A DNA stretch of 32,469 bases, taken from the NCBI GenBank assembly GCA_026397755.1, contig JAPLUF010000336.1, positions 1 through 32,469 on the forward strand, in the 5' to 3' direction. The DNA comes from Verrucomicrobiota bacterium (GTDB taxonomy: Bacteria; Verrucomicrobiota; Verrucomicrobiia; Limisphaerales; UBA9464). The translations under genes were made by a program, and so were the position numbers. Shown in pieces: positions 7,972 through 16,616 of the stretch. The stretch's first letter is position 1. Every line of letters begins with the position of its first letter. The notes beneath the pieces were generated by a model. That model worked only from the letters and a program-made list of their open reading frames with translations, was not told the origin of the DNA and searched no databases.

Positions 7972-9048
7972 TCAGCCGCCAATGCAGCTCATGGAGCGTT
8001 GCGGTTGCACAAAGTCGGCCTGGCCAATCCGATGCCCGGCTTCCTTGTGTTGAACCCGGTCTCGCAGCAACGAGGCGAGATCTTCGTCGGAGCCGCCGCC
8101 CCGCAGCAGCGGCTTGAGGTCGTGCTCATCGAGGCTGAAGAGGCAGGTTCGCAGTTTCCCGTCGGCCGTCAGGCGCAACCGATTGCAGTGACCGCAGAAG
8201 GGCTCACTCACCGGAGCAATGATGCCCAACTCGCCCTCAGACCCTTCCAGACGCCAACGGCGCGCCGTTTCCGAAGGATTGGCCGAGGCATCGACTGGCT
8301 GCAAATTAAACTCCCCGCGCAGACGTTCCAGGATCTCCCGACCGGGAACGACCAGCCCCTTTTGCCAGGCACGGCTGGAGTCCAGCGGCATGAATTCAAT
8401 GAAGCGCAGGCTCAGATTTTGTTTCACTGCGAAACGGACCAGATCGGGGATTTCGTGGTCGTTCATTCCGCGGATCACCACGGCATTGACCTTCACAGGA
8501 TGAAAACCCAATTCCCGGGCCAGGCGGATTCCGTCGAGCACACCGTCCAGACCGTCTCGCCCCGTCATCCTCCGGAAGTTGTCCCGGTCCAGCGAATCCA
8601 TGCTGAAGCTGACCCGGTTCAGCCCGGCCTTCCGCAGGGCAGCAGCCTGGGATCCGAACAGCGCTCCATTGGTGGTCATGGCCAGGTCGCGGACGCCTGG
8701 AATCGCTGCGAGCGATCCGACCAGTCGGTCGACTCCTTGGCGCAATAGAGGCTCGCCGCCGGTGACCCGGACCTTCTCGATTCCTAAATCAACGGCGATT
8801 CGGACTACCCGAGTGATCTCCTCAAAACTGAGGATCTCCGACTTCGGTTTCCATTCTCGATGGATCGGAGTGGCCGAGGGGCTGGCCGGGGTTGGGTTCC
8901 GCAGGCCGTCGTAGCGGGTGCGGTAGAAATTCGCGGCCTCCTCGGTCTCGGGCAGGCAGTACAGGCAGCGGAAATTACAGCGATCGGTCACGCTAACCCG
9001 AAGGTCTCGCATGACTCGTCCGTGGGAATCCTGTAGTTGCCCGTGCAT
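7972..9048 (-). CDS. moaA: GTP 3',8-cyclase MoaA (molybdenum cofactor biosynthesis)
   Basis: MoaA is a radical-SAM enzyme that converts GTP to 3',8-cyclo-GTP, the first step of molybdopterin synthesis. The N-terminal cluster is CNFRCLYC (Cys24, 28, 31), preceded by LRVSVTDR. VRVTGGEPLLR is the SAM-binding GGEP motif, and the C-terminal second cluster is FCGHCNRLRLTADGKLRTCLF. The chain ends in the diagnostic GG tail (SCIGG) needed for activity. It is 358 residues against about 330 in most homologues. The extra length is an insert between the first Cys motif and ILSFEEI (about residues 34-70), rich in Pro, Arg and Tyr. No other moa/moe gene is in the window. It is convergent with the PSCyt1 gene, with 62 bp between them. 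Confidence 0.95.
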   Translation of the reverse strand: MHGQLQDSHGRVMRDLRVSVTDRCNFRCLYCLPETEEAANFYRTRYDGLRNPTPASPSATPIHREWKPKSEILSFEEITRVVRIAVDLGIEKVRVTGGEPLLRQGVDRLVGSLAAIPGVRDLAMTTNGALFGSQAAALRKAGLNRVSFSMDSLDRDNFRRMTGRDGLDGVLDGIRLARELGFHPVKVNAVVIRGMNDHEIPDLVRFAVKQNLSLRFIEFMPLDSSRAWQKGLVVPGREILERLRGEFNLQPVDASANPSETARRWRLEGSEGELGIIAPVSEPFCGHCNRLRLTADGKLRTCLFSLDEHDLKPLLRGGGSDEDLASLLRDRVQHKEAGHRIGQADFVQPQRSMSCIGG

Positions 9049-9125
9049 AGCACCAGCTTGAGCCCGTACGGTGTCGGCCGCAACGCGGAGTATGACCGGT
9101 GCAAGACGTCCCCAAGGGTTGGGGT

Positions 9126-9890
9126 CTACGGCTTAGGCGCGGTTTCCACCCGGGTGGATCCGTCGGTACCCACCTCCACCTTCAAGGGGTAGGCGTTGGT
9201 GGCCGAGCTGGCCGGGGCCTTGGGTCGAATGCCTTCCTGTAAAAGTTGTGCGCCCTTCTTGTCGAAGCCGTAAAGCCCACGCCGGATGAAGTCGAGCCGG
9301 CGAGCGATGTTGAGCTCTTCCTTCAGCTTGCGCACCTGATCGCGGAGGACCGCCAAGTCGTTGAACTTCTTCTCGAGGTCGGTTTTTTCAGCGATGAGCC
9401 GCTTGAGCTCCTTCTTGAGGGCTTCACGGTCCCCCTCGCTGGCGGCGAGCTTCCGTTCGGTGATTTTGATCTGGTTCTCGAGACCACCGATTTGACCGGT
9501 TAATTCGCCCATCTTTTTGGTCAGGTCATCCTTCTCTCCCTCCAGGTCGGAAATCTGTTTGTCCCGGCGCTCGATCTCCGTCTTGGCCGCCGCTGCAGCC
9601 TTCGCTGCCTCGGCCGAAGTGCGGGTTAGTTCTCCAGAGGTAGCAACCCACTTGTTGGAGACCGTGTTCAAGTCCTCGATGCGCTGGCTGAGATTGGTTT
9701 CAAGGGTGGCATTCACCCGGACTTGCTCGGTGAGTTTGCCCGTCGTGGCCACCAGATCATTGGACAGGGCCGATTGCTGACCCTCCATTTGGATCCGCGT
9801 CTCTTCAGCCTTCTTCGAGTTCAGAAACCATCCGGTGCCGAGGCCCAGGCAGACGAGTACCAGCACCGCGGGAACGAGTTTGGATTTCAT
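9126..9890 (-). CDS. Membrane-anchored periplasmic coiled-coil protein, function unknown
   Basis: I do not recognise a family. The 254-residue product begins MKSKLVPAVLVLVCLGLGTGWFL, an uncleaved signal anchor or signal peptide. From about residue 25 to 195 it is almost entirely heptad-like coiled coil, rich in Lys, Glu, Leu and Ala (for example EIERRDKQISDLEGEKDDL, then LKKELKRLIAEKTDLEKKF). A short C-terminal part follows with RRLDFIRRGLYGFDKKGAQLLQEG and a Thr/Pro-rich tail. It probably projects into the periplasm as an elongated helical protein, like structural or tethering factors. It lies upstream of moaA on the same strand (77 bp gap), but the pairing is likely incidental. Confidence 0.8.
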   Translation of the reverse strand: MKSKLVPAVLVLVCLGLGTGWFLNSKKAEETRIQMEGQQSALSNDLVATTGKLTEQVRVNATLETNLSQRIEDLNTVSNKWVATSGELTRTSAEAAKAAAAAKTEIERRDKQISDLEGEKDDLTKKMGELTGQIGGLENQIKITERKLAASEGDREALKKELKRLIAEKTDLEKKFNDLAVLRDQVRKLKEELNIARRLDFIRRGLYGFDKKGAQLLQEGIRPKAPASSATNAYPLKVEVGTDGSTRVETAPKP

Positions 9891-10021
9891 TGATCAGGTA
9901 GGATTGGACGGTCGGGAGAATTCCCGTTCGTTGAATCAATAGACACCGAATCCGCCCGAACATTCAATCTCCGAGCAAGCGCCCGCCTTGCGTTGGCTGG
10001 AGCTCACTTTAACCTCAGGCC

Positions 10022-10696
10022 ATGCTGATACCCGACCGAATGGGGGTTATGATCCTGGGAGAGGCCAGCCTGTTTCCACAGGCCATGATGCCCCTGTTCA
10101 TTTTCGAACCCCGCTATCGGGAGATGCTGGCCGAGTCGCTGGAGACTCATCGGATGTTCTGCCTGGCGATGCAGCGGACCGACGCCAAGCGAGAGTCCCC
10201 CTGCCGGATCGCCACCCTCGGACTGGTCCGGGCCTCGGTCCAAACCCCGAACGGAACTTCCAACCTCGTGCTGCAAGGCCTCATCCGGGTCCGCTTGGGT
10301 CGGATCGTCCAAACCCGGCCCTTCCGCACGCACCTCATCACTCCAATTAAGGAGGACGTGGACAGGTCCCCGGCGGTGCTTGCTCTGGTCAACCGTAGCC
10401 TAGACCTAATCGACGCGCGCCTGCGTCAAGATCAGCCGGTGCCACTGGACCTCATTTGGCAACTGGCCTCAGGCGGTCAGGCCCAATCGGAGACACGGGT
10501 AGAAGACTGCATTCGGGAACTGAAGCGCATCAAGAACCCGAGCCGCTTCGCCGACCTTATCGCTGCTCTCCTGCTGCCCAATCCCGCGGCTCGGCAAATG
10601 ATCTTGGAGACCGTCCAACCCGAAGCCCGCCTGCGTCATCTCGTCCTGTTTTTGGCGGCTGAGGTCCACCGGGGAGCCTCGGGCGAGGGACAGTGA
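10022..10696 (+). CDS. LON peptidase substrate-binding domain protein (stand-alone)
   Basis: The 224-residue product matches the N-terminal LON (PUA-like) substrate-binding domain without the AAA+ ATPase or Ser-Lys peptidase parts. Recognisable pieces are SLFPQAMMPLFIFEPRYREML near the N-terminus, the middle IATLGLVRA and VLQGLIRVRLGRI segments, and a helical C-terminal half (LKRIKNPSRFADLIAALLL). Such stand-alone proteins are widespread; a role as an adaptor or chaperone-like protein is suspected but unproven. Its stop codon overlaps the start of the following ABC permease gene (TGATG at 10694-10698), so the two are translationally coupled. A weak AUG-proximal context and an alternative internal Met (MGVMILGE) leave the start slightly uncertain. 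Confidence 0.85.
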   Translation: MLIPDRMGVMILGEASLFPQAMMPLFIFEPRYREMLAESLETHRMFCLAMQRTDAKRESPCRIATLGLVRASVQTPNGTSNLVLQGLIRVRLGRIVQTRPFRTHLITPIKEDVDRSPAVLALVNRSLDLIDARLRQDQPVPLDLIWQLASGGQAQSETRVEDCIRELKRIKNPSRFADLIAALLLPNPAARQMILETVQPEARLRHLVLFLAAEVHRGASGEGQ

Positions 10697-11553
10697 TGAC
10701 ACCCGTAACCCATAATCCGACACCGACCACGCCCTCGACCCATCTCTGGAGCAAGTACGGCCATGTGCTCTCCATGGGTATTCAGAACACACTGGTCTAT
10801 CGGACTAACTTCCTGTTTCGGGCCGCCTTTGGATTAGTCCCTTTGGCGGCGACGCTCTTTCTCTGGGAGGCGATTTATGCCGACAAACCCGCCGGCACGG
10901 CCATCGGAGCCTACACGCTGGCCCAAATGGTGAGCTACTACTTGTTGGTCACCGTAGTGGATGCGATTACCGCCGTCGCCGAAGACGACTGGCAGATCGC
11001 CGCCGATATCAAAGACGGGGCAGTCAGCCAATTCCTGCTTAAGCCGCTCGATTTCTTGGCCTACCGGCTTTGTCTCTACCTTTCCGGACGCGTGATTTAC
11101 ACCAGCGTTGCGCTGATCCCGGTGGCCTTCTTTTTGTTCTTTCAGCGGGAGTACCTCGTGGGTCCGGCCGAGCCCTTGAGGTGGATTCTTGCGCCGCTGT
11201 CGGTGTTGATGGCGGGGCTTCTGCAATTTTTCATCGCCTACACCGTGGCGCTCTTGTCGTTCTGGGTGCTCGATGTCAGCACCTTCATCTTCATCCAGTT
11301 TGCCTTCGAGTTCTTGGCCAGTGGCCACCTCTTCCCGTTGGACATCCTCCCGGATGGATTGCACCGACTCTTGCTCTGGTCCCCCTACCCGTACCTTCTT
11401 TATTTTCCGGTGGGCGTTTATTTGGGCCGCATCCAGGGTGCGGAGTTGTGGCAGGGTTTTGCTTTGCAGTTGGCCTGGGTGGGGGTGGCCTTCCTGATTG
11501 CGCGGTTCGTCTGGTCTCGCGGCTTGCGAAAATACACCGCGGTTGGTGGCTGA
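10696..11553 (+). CDS. ABC-2 family transporter permease (first subunit)
   Basis: The roughly 285-residue integral membrane protein has six hydrophobic segments (for example near residues 35-55, 70-90 (ending LLVTVVDAI), 130-150, 165-190, 195-220 and 245-270). A cytosolic DIKDGAVSQFLLKPLDFLAYRL segment near residues 110-130 is the hallmark 'G-x-hydrophobic-x-x-xLLKP' loop of the ABC-2 permeases of the COG4587 type. These pair with a second permease (COG3694 type) and an ATPase to export an unknown substrate. The second permease follows at 11579, but no ATPase gene is nearby. The start ATG (10696) overlaps the stop of the LON-domain gene; a GTG at 10693 is also in frame. Confidence 0.88.
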   Translation: MTPVTHNPTPTTPSTHLWSKYGHVLSMGIQNTLVYRTNFLFRAAFGLVPLAATLFLWEAIYADKPAGTAIGAYTLAQMVSYYLLVTVVDAITAVAEDDWQIAADIKDGAVSQFLLKPLDFLAYRLCLYLSGRVIYTSVALIPVAFFLFFQREYLVGPAEPLRWILAPLSVLMAGLLQFFIAYTVALLSFWVLDVSTFIFIQFAFEFLASGHLFPLDILPDGLHRLLLWSPYPYLLYFPVGVYLGRIQGAELWQGFALQLAWVGVAFLIARFVWSRGLRKYTAVGG

Positions 11554-11578
11554 GGCGCTGGCTCAACAAATAACCCGC

Positions 11579-12368
11579 ATGCCCTCTTTCTCTCGCTACG
11601 CCGGCATTTATGCCGCGCTCATCCGCTACTCGTTGATCCACGAGATGCAGTTCAAGGTGAACTTTCTCCTCTGGATCGTCGTCGAGGCCCTGTGGTTCGG
11701 ACTTCAACTGGCCTTCATGACCGTCCTGTACGGGCATACCGACCAGATCGCCGGCTGGTCGCGGTGGGAGGTTGTCTTGCTGGTTGGCTGCAACCAGTTC
11801 ATCCAGCAGCTTTTCCACACCCTTTTTGTCACCAATTTATCCAATCTTTCAGGGGACTCTCGATTTGTTGCTCCTGCAGCCGGTCAACACTCGCTTCCTC
11901 ATCTCGGTCAAAAAGTTCGAGATCGGCAACATTATCAATGCCCTGATGGGTCTGGTGGTCATCGTCTATTCGCTGGCCCAGCTGGGACGAGTGCCGACGT
12001 TGGCCCAGTGGTTGGGTTTCGCGGTGGTGTGCCTGGCTGGCCTGAGCGTGCACTACTCGCTGATGTTCCTTCTGGCTTGCATCTCCTTTTGGACAGTCCG
12101 GGCTCAGGGCATCGTCTGGGGCTACTACAATCTCTTCAACATCGCGCGTCTTCCGGCGGAGGCCTTCCCGCGGGGAGCCTATCGGGCGGTCTTCACCTGG
12201 GTCTTGCCCATGCTATTGGTCTCCAATGTCCCCGCCAAGCTGTTGGCTCAGCGTCTGGCATCCCCGTGGGAATGGCTCGCCCTGTTGGGCATGGGCGCGG
12301 CCTGTTTCGTGGTCAGCGAACTTTTCTGGCGCTTCTCTCTGCGCCATTACACCAGCGCCAGCGCGTAG
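11579..12368 (+). pseudogene. ABC-2 family transporter permease (second subunit), broken by a frameshift near 11855
   Basis: From ATG 11579 (MPSFSRYAGIYAALIRYSLIHEM) the frame gives a normal permease N-terminus up to FHTLFVTNLSNLS. It then loses similarity, while the frame one base over carries GTLDLLLLQPVNTRFLISVKKFE and all later membrane segments to the stop at 12368. The joined product is about 262 residues with six TM segments, the COG3694-type partner of the preceding permease. The break falls at a GGGG run (11855-11858). Removing one G restores an open frame (NLS-GTLDLLLL), though relatives usually have several more residues here, so a short deletion is also possible. It may be a sequence error or a real lesion. 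It abuts the convergent methyltransferase gene with 3 bp between stops. Confidence 0.8.
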
Positions 12369-12371
12369 CGT

Positions 12372-13499
12372 TTAGCTGACGGTGGGTCTCGGTGCCGCGG
12401 TCGCCACTTTGGCAAAGCGGTAATGGCTGACGTGCCATTGGTTCCCGTCTTGGAAATCCCACAGCTCGGCGCAGGCCATGAAGAAGACCCTCCAATAGAC
12501 CCACCAACGGGTCTCTTGGTCTGCGCCATACGTTGCGGCGAGGATGCCTCGGACTTCCGTCTCGTGGGTATCCATGTTCTCCAACCACTGGTTGGCCGTC
12601 CGGCCGTAATGCCGACCGTTCACCACCCAATGCTCCTCGATTCGCAGGTCTTCGTTGAAGTAGAGCAGCAAATCGTCGCTAGGCATAATGCCTCCGGTGA
12701 AAAAGTAACGGGCCATCCAGTCGCTGGGGCCTCGGGGGATAAAGTGGTACGCGTATTCCCGGTGGGTGAAGATGTGGACAAACAGACGTCCATCGGGCCG
12801 GAGCCAACGGGCGATGTTGGCCAGGAGCCGTCGGTAATTCTTCATGTGCTCGAACATTTCCACCGAGACGACCCGGTCAAACTGCCCGTCGCCGCCGGGG
12901 GGCTCGAAGTGGTTCATGTCACAGGTGATGATCTTCAGGTTTTTGAGGCCTCTACGGAGGGCCTCTCCTTCGATGTGTTCACGCTGCGTACGGGAGTTGG
13001 ACACGCCGGTAATCCGGGCGTTCGGATAATGAGCGGCCATCCAGAGCGAGAGGGATCCCCAGCCGCAACCCAACTCCAAGATGTTTTGCCCATCGGCTAG
13101 GCCCGCGCGCTCGCAAGTGAGGGCGAGCATGATGTCCTCGGCCTCGGACAGGCTTTCCTGGAAGGTATGATAGTAGCAGCTCGAGTATTTAAAGCGTGGA
13201 CCGAGGCACAGTTGGTAGAAGCGCGTGGGAACCTCGTAATGCTGCTCGTTGGCCGCCGCGGTCTCAATGGCGATCGGCAACTCGGACAGCTCCCGGATCA
13301 ACCGCATCCGGTGAGCCCGCTGTGCCTCGACATCCCCGTGGGCGTCCTCTTCGGTCAATCGCTCCCGCAACAGTCGGCGGATACCAAATCGGATCAACGG
13401 ATCGGGGAGCACATTGGCCTCCAGCAAACGGTCCAGCAAGTTGGGGTCTGAATCCTTGGGAGACGGTGAAGCCGAGGCCGGCGCGGGGAACGAACTCAT
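12372..13499 (-). CDS. Cyclopropane-fatty-acyl-phospholipid synthase-family SAM methyltransferase
   Basis: The product is about 375 residues. It has the SAM-binding motif [16 protein letters not shown] near the middle, then [27 protein letters not shown] and [13 protein letters not shown], all typical of the CFA synthase class. Bacterial relatives transfer a methyl or methylene from SAM to unsaturated acyl chains. In detail it resembles the plant coclaurine N-methyltransferase-like branch: an N-terminal [25 protein letters not shown] segment, [13 protein letters not shown], and an ending [17 protein letters not shown]...WHVSHYRF. The substrate is therefore uncertain. Start: MSSFPAP at 13499 or MTVMSS at 13508; frames upstream to 13571 add a basic, uncharacteristic N-terminus. 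It is divergent from the sugar dehydrogenase. Confidence 0.88.
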   Translation of the reverse strand: MSSFPAPASASPSPKDSDPNLLDRLLEANVLPDPLIRFGIRRLLRERLTEEDAHGDVEAQRAHRMRLIRELSELPIAIETAAANEQHYEVPTRFYQLCLGPRFKYSSCYYHTFQESLSEAEDIMLALTCERAGLADGQNILELGCGWGSLSLWMAAHYPNARITGVSNSRTQREHIEGEALRRGLKNLKIITCDMNHFEPPGGDGQFDRVVSVEMFEHMKNYRRLLANIARWLRPDGRLFVHIFTHREYAYHFIPRGPSDWMARYFFTGGIMPSDDLLLYFNEDLRIEEHWVVNGRHYGRTANQWLENMDTHETEVRGILAATYGADQETRWWVYWRVFFMACAELWDFQDGNQWHVSHYRFAKVATAAPRPTVS

Positions 13500-13618
13500 G
13501 ACGGTCATAATCCATCGCCCAGATCGCCTCCCGGTCAATGCCGCTTGTCGGTCCGATTGCGTCGATGGCAAAGAAGGGCAAGATTGAAATAAGTCGAGCC
13601 AACCTCTACCACTCTACC

Positions 13619-14917
13619 ATGTCTTCGCATTGCTTTGCCCTTGCTCTGGCCCTCTTGGGAGCGGTCAGCCTCCGAGCGGCCCCCCAGGTTTCCCTCACTC
13701 GGGTCGCTGGCGGCCTGACATCGCCTTTGTCCTATGTGTCCCTGCCGGATGGACAGGCGTTGATCGTCGATCAGCCGGGTTTCATCCGACTCCTGGATAA
13801 GACCGGACAATTGCGCGAAAGCCCGGTCCTCACCCTCACCCCTCGGCTCAGTTCCCTCAACCATGGGGCCTTCGATGAGCGCGGAGTGCTGAGCCTAGTC
13901 TTGCACCCCCAGTTCCAGAAGAACCATCGGGTGTTCATCTCGTACACCGCTCCCCGCCGGTCGTCCGCCCCGGCCGACTGGGATTGCACCCTGCGGATCT
14001 CGGAGTTCACCGCATCCCCAGGAGAGCCGTTCACTATTGATCCGGCGACGGAGATCCTTCGCCTGGAGATCGACAAGCCCTACAGCAACCACAACGGGGG
14101 TCGTATGGCTTTCGGCCCCGAGGGTTTCCTCTACATCGGTGTGGGCGACGGAGGAAATGGCAACGATGATGGCAAGCGGCCCAGCCTGGGCAACGGACAG
14201 AACCTCGACACGCTCTTGGGTAAGATCCTGCGCATCGACATCAACTCTCCCGAGGGACACCGCATCCCCAAGGACAATCCCTTTGCCGACGGCAAGAAAG
14301 CCCGCCCGGAGATTTGGGCTTACGGTATTCGTAATCCCTGGGGCCTGTCCTTTGACCGCGGGGGTGATCACGCCCTCTACTCGGCCGATGTCGGCCAAAC
14401 CCTGTGGGAAGAGGTCAACGTCATTCAAAAAGGGGGCAATCACGGATGGCGCTTGCGTGAGGGATTCATCGGCTTCAATCCGAAGGCCGCCGACAAACCC
14501 TTGCCTGAAGTTCCGCAGACCGGTCTCCATGGTGAGTCCTTCGTCCATCCCGTAGCTGTTTACAAGAACCGGAACGGGTTCAAAAAGGACCCTGAGGCCT
14601 ATGGTATCAGCGTCATCGGTGGGTTTGTTTATCGAGGCAAAGCGCTGCCGGAATTGACCGGAGACTATGTGTTTGGCGATTGGGGTCGGATCTGGGGAGT
14701 TCCCGGCGGGACCTTGCTGGTGGCCCATCGCCCCAAGTCTGGTCCGGGCCCATGGACTGTGGAACCCCTTCAGTTGGGAACCCCTTCCAAGGTGGCTTCT
14801 TACATCATTGGCTTTGGTGAAGACAACGAGGGCGAGCTCTACGTGTTGACCAACGGAAACATTGGCCTCACCCCGGGTAAGGGCGAGGTATGGAAGTTGG
14901 TCCGCAGCGCTCCTTAA
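13619..14917 (+). CDS. PQQ-type sugar dehydrogenase (aldose sugar dehydrogenase-like), secreted
   Basis: The 432-residue product starts with a signal peptide (MSSHCFALALALLGAVSLRAA). The six-bladed propeller of the soluble glucose/sorbosone dehydrogenase family follows: LTSPLSYVSLPDGQALIVDQPG, GVLSLVLHPQF, YSNHNGGRMAFGPEGFLYIGVGDGG with the conserved His and Ca/PQQ-site Gly-Asp cluster, GKILRID, EIWAYGIRNPWGLSFD and NHGWRLREGF. Relatives oxidise aldoses in the periplasm with PQQ as cofactor, but many remote members have no proven activity. An in-frame upstream ATG at 13538 would add 27 residues before the signal peptide and overlap the divergent methyltransferase region, so 13619 is preferred. 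No pqq biosynthesis gene is in the window. Confidence 0.92.
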   Translation: MSSHCFALALALLGAVSLRAAPQVSLTRVAGGLTSPLSYVSLPDGQALIVDQPGFIRLLDKTGQLRESPVLTLTPRLSSLNHGAFDERGVLSLVLHPQFQKNHRVFISYTAPRRSSAPADWDCTLRISEFTASPGEPFTIDPATEILRLEIDKPYSNHNGGRMAFGPEGFLYIGVGDGGNGNDDGKRPSLGNGQNLDTLLGKILRIDINSPEGHRIPKDNPFADGKKARPEIWAYGIRNPWGLSFDRGGDHALYSADVGQTLWEEVNVIQKGGNHGWRLREGFIGFNPKAADKPLPEVPQTGLHGESFVHPVAVYKNRNGFKKDPEAYGISVIGGFVYRGKALPELTGDYVFGDWGRIWGVPGGTLLVAHRPKSGPGPWTVEPLQLGTPSKVASYIIGFGEDNEGELYVLTNGNIGLTPGKGEVWKLVRSAP

Positions 14918-14983
14918 TCTTGATCGGACCTTGGGCGGTTACCCCGGACAGGGTTCAAGGAAAGGCCGACAACTTCTGCCCAT

Positions 14984-15006
14984 CCGGGCGGCCTATCACC
15001 CGCCCG
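14984..15006. terminator. GC-rich hairpin between convergent sugar dehydrogenase and EamA genes
   Basis: CCGGGCGG (14984-14991) pairs perfectly with CCGCCCGG (14999-15006) around an 8-nt loop that contains the EamA stop codon. It lacks a T tract. It may help end the two converging transcripts, but could also be chance in GC-rich DNA. Confidence 0.3.
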
Positions 15007-15946
15007 GCATCGGCCTCATTGGAGCTGTACGCAGGGCCAAGACGACGGCCGCCAAGATCAACGCGCCTCCGGTGGCCCGTGCTAAGAGGACTCGGGGTCC
15101 GGAGTTCTGACGTTCCGCGTTACCGAACCAGGAGCCGGCCCACCAAACCAAGGCTAGGCTCCACAGTCCTCGGGTTCCATAGACGACATTGACCCCGGCG
15201 GCATCCCGCCAGGTGGCGATGGTGCCAGTGATGATCAGAGCCTGAATGGCAGACAAGGCTGTCGCTAAACCGATCCAACGCCAAGCCCTTGGAGGAGCCC
15301 TCAGGGAACGGGTGGCTTGCTGGAAAATAGGCAGAGGCCTGGTTTCCGGATGGGCTATGAATCCCAATAGCGGGAGCACCAGGATCGATTCGAGAGCTAA
15401 AGCCCCGAAGAGCAGGGACAGGAAGTTGAGCACCCCGAATTCCGCAGCCCAGATTTGGATCAGGACATCGGTCACCGCGAAGGCGCCCGCGCATCCCAAG
15501 GCCAGCAGCGTGGTCCATCCGGTTCGGCGACCGGGTTTCAAATCAGTGAGTCCTGTAATCAAGACCCCAGCGCTCGTCAGAGCCGCCGCCGTCAATTGAC
15601 CCCCCGACAGCGGCCACCCGAACGCAAAACGAGCAATCAGGGCCACAAACACCACCTTCACCCCAAGCAGGGGCGTCGCCACGGACACATCGCCCACCCG
15701 CAGGGCCGCCACGTTAAACAAGTGCCCTACAATAAAAGTGGCCGCAGTCAGGAAGGGCAGGTGCAGGCGATCCCAGGGTATAGGGTGGGGATCCCAGGCC
15801 ATGAGTGGTAGGAATAGCACGCCGAGAATAACATTGTTGACCACCACTGCATGGGAGAGTGAGGCCCCTTCTGCGAAGGCCCGCTTAAAGACCAACGAAC
15901 CGGCGGCGAAGGCGATGGCGGCAATCAGCGGGAGAATCAGTTGCAT
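14996..15946 (-). CDS. EamA/DMT-superfamily transporter
   Basis: The 316-residue membrane protein has about ten hydrophobic segments in two repeats of five, the drug/metabolite transporter (EamA) layout. It begins MQLILPLIAAIAFAAGSLVFKRAF, with the first repeat running to about residue 135 (ALTSAGVLITGL). The second runs from GWTTLLALGCAGAFAVTDVLIQIW to GALILAAVVLALR, ending in the short basic/proline tail RTAPMRPMPGG. Members move metabolites or drugs across the inner membrane; the substrate cannot be read from sequence. The gene is divergent from the TPR protein and convergent with the sugar dehydrogenase. Confidence 0.87.
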   Translation of the reverse strand: MQLILPLIAAIAFAAGSLVFKRAFAEGASLSHAVVVNNVILGVLFLPLMAWDPHPIPWDRLHLPFLTAATFIVGHLFNVAALRVGDVSVATPLLGVKVVFVALIARFAFGWPLSGGQLTAAALTSAGVLITGLTDLKPGRRTGWTTLLALGCAGAFAVTDVLIQIWAAEFGVLNFLSLLFGALALESILVLPLLGFIAHPETRPLPIFQQATRSLRAPPRAWRWIGLATALSAIQALIITGTIATWRDAAGVNVVYGTRGLWSLALVWWAGSWFGNAERQNSGPRVLLARATGGALILAAVVLALRTAPMRPMPGG

Positions 15947-16052
15947 CGGGCGCGCTCAAGCTCCGTTACTACAGAAAAACTCTCAATCTCAACCGTTTCC
16001 GAGCTTGGGACTTCAAATCCGTCCGAGAGGTTTGTACAGTCCAAAGCTGTCG

Positions 16053-16571
16053 GTGAACGATTCCCTCTCCAATAATTTGCAAGTCGAGCACGGCGTCCGC
16101 GCTGCGCAAGGCTGGTTTGAACTCGGTTTGGCGGCCGAGGCCGAGGCGGAGATTTCTCGCCTTCCTGCTCCGGCCCAGCGCCTGCCTGAGGTGCTCAAGC
16201 TGCGTTTCCACGCGGCCCGCGCCTGCAAGCGCCATGAAGACGCTCTGGAAATTGCCCAGGTCCTCATGGAGGTCGCCCACGATGAGTTGTGGGGGTGGCT
16301 CTACCGTTCCCAGGCGTTGCACTGGTTGGGACGCACCGTCGAAGCCTACGACCTGCTTCAGCCAATTCAGCGTCGATGGCCCAGGGCCTTTGAGATCCCT
16401 TACGATTTGGCCTGTTATTGCTCCCAATCAGAGCGGATTGATCTCGCGGCCGAGTGGTTCGGCAAAGCATTGAAACTCACCAAGCACCCGGCCGCGGTCA
16501 AATCGATGGCCTTGGCCGATCCCGATCTTAACCCCCTTTGGCCTGATATCGAAGCGGGTCGCTGGAGCTGA
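16053..16571 (+). CDS. TPR-like protein (small, start uncertain)
   Basis: The coding part is about 170 residues of alpha-helical tetratricopeptide character: EHGVRAAQGWFELGLAAEAEAEI, ARACKRHEDALEIAQVLME, WGWLYRSQALHWLGRTVEAYDLL and DLACYCSQSERIDLAAEWFGKALKL form three to four TPR-like helix pairs. The frame stays open far upstream into the antisense of the EamA gene, but that part looks non-coding. No ATG exists between the helical domain and the upstream junk, so a GTG at 16053 (VNDSLSNNLQ) or TTG at 16077 is the probable start; neither has a good ribosome site. Such proteins mediate protein contacts. The HAD phosphatase gene follows after 45 bp on the same strand. Confidence 0.75.
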   Translation: MNDSLSNNLQVEHGVRAAQGWFELGLAAEAEAEISRLPAPAQRLPEVLKLRFHAARACKRHEDALEIAQVLMEVAHDELWGWLYRSQALHWLGRTVEAYDLLQPIQRRWPRAFEIPYDLACYCSQSERIDLAAEWFGKALKLTKHPAAVKSMALADPDLNPLWPDIEAGRWS

Positions 16572-16616
16572 GGCCCTGGCTTTCCATTCGATCTGGAATC
16601 CATTTCGCAAATCCTC

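Noticed and set aside
7117-8748. 543-codon open frame on the plus strand across the end of the PSCyt1 gene and through moaA
   Set aside because: It overlaps two clearly identified genes in other frames, has a Gly/Arg/Pro-rich composition typical of shadow frames, and shows no recognisable domain.
15738-16052. Long N-terminal extension of the TPR protein
   Set aside because: This part is antisense to the EamA transporter and its intergenic region, has no domain, and its composition differs from the helical TPR part.
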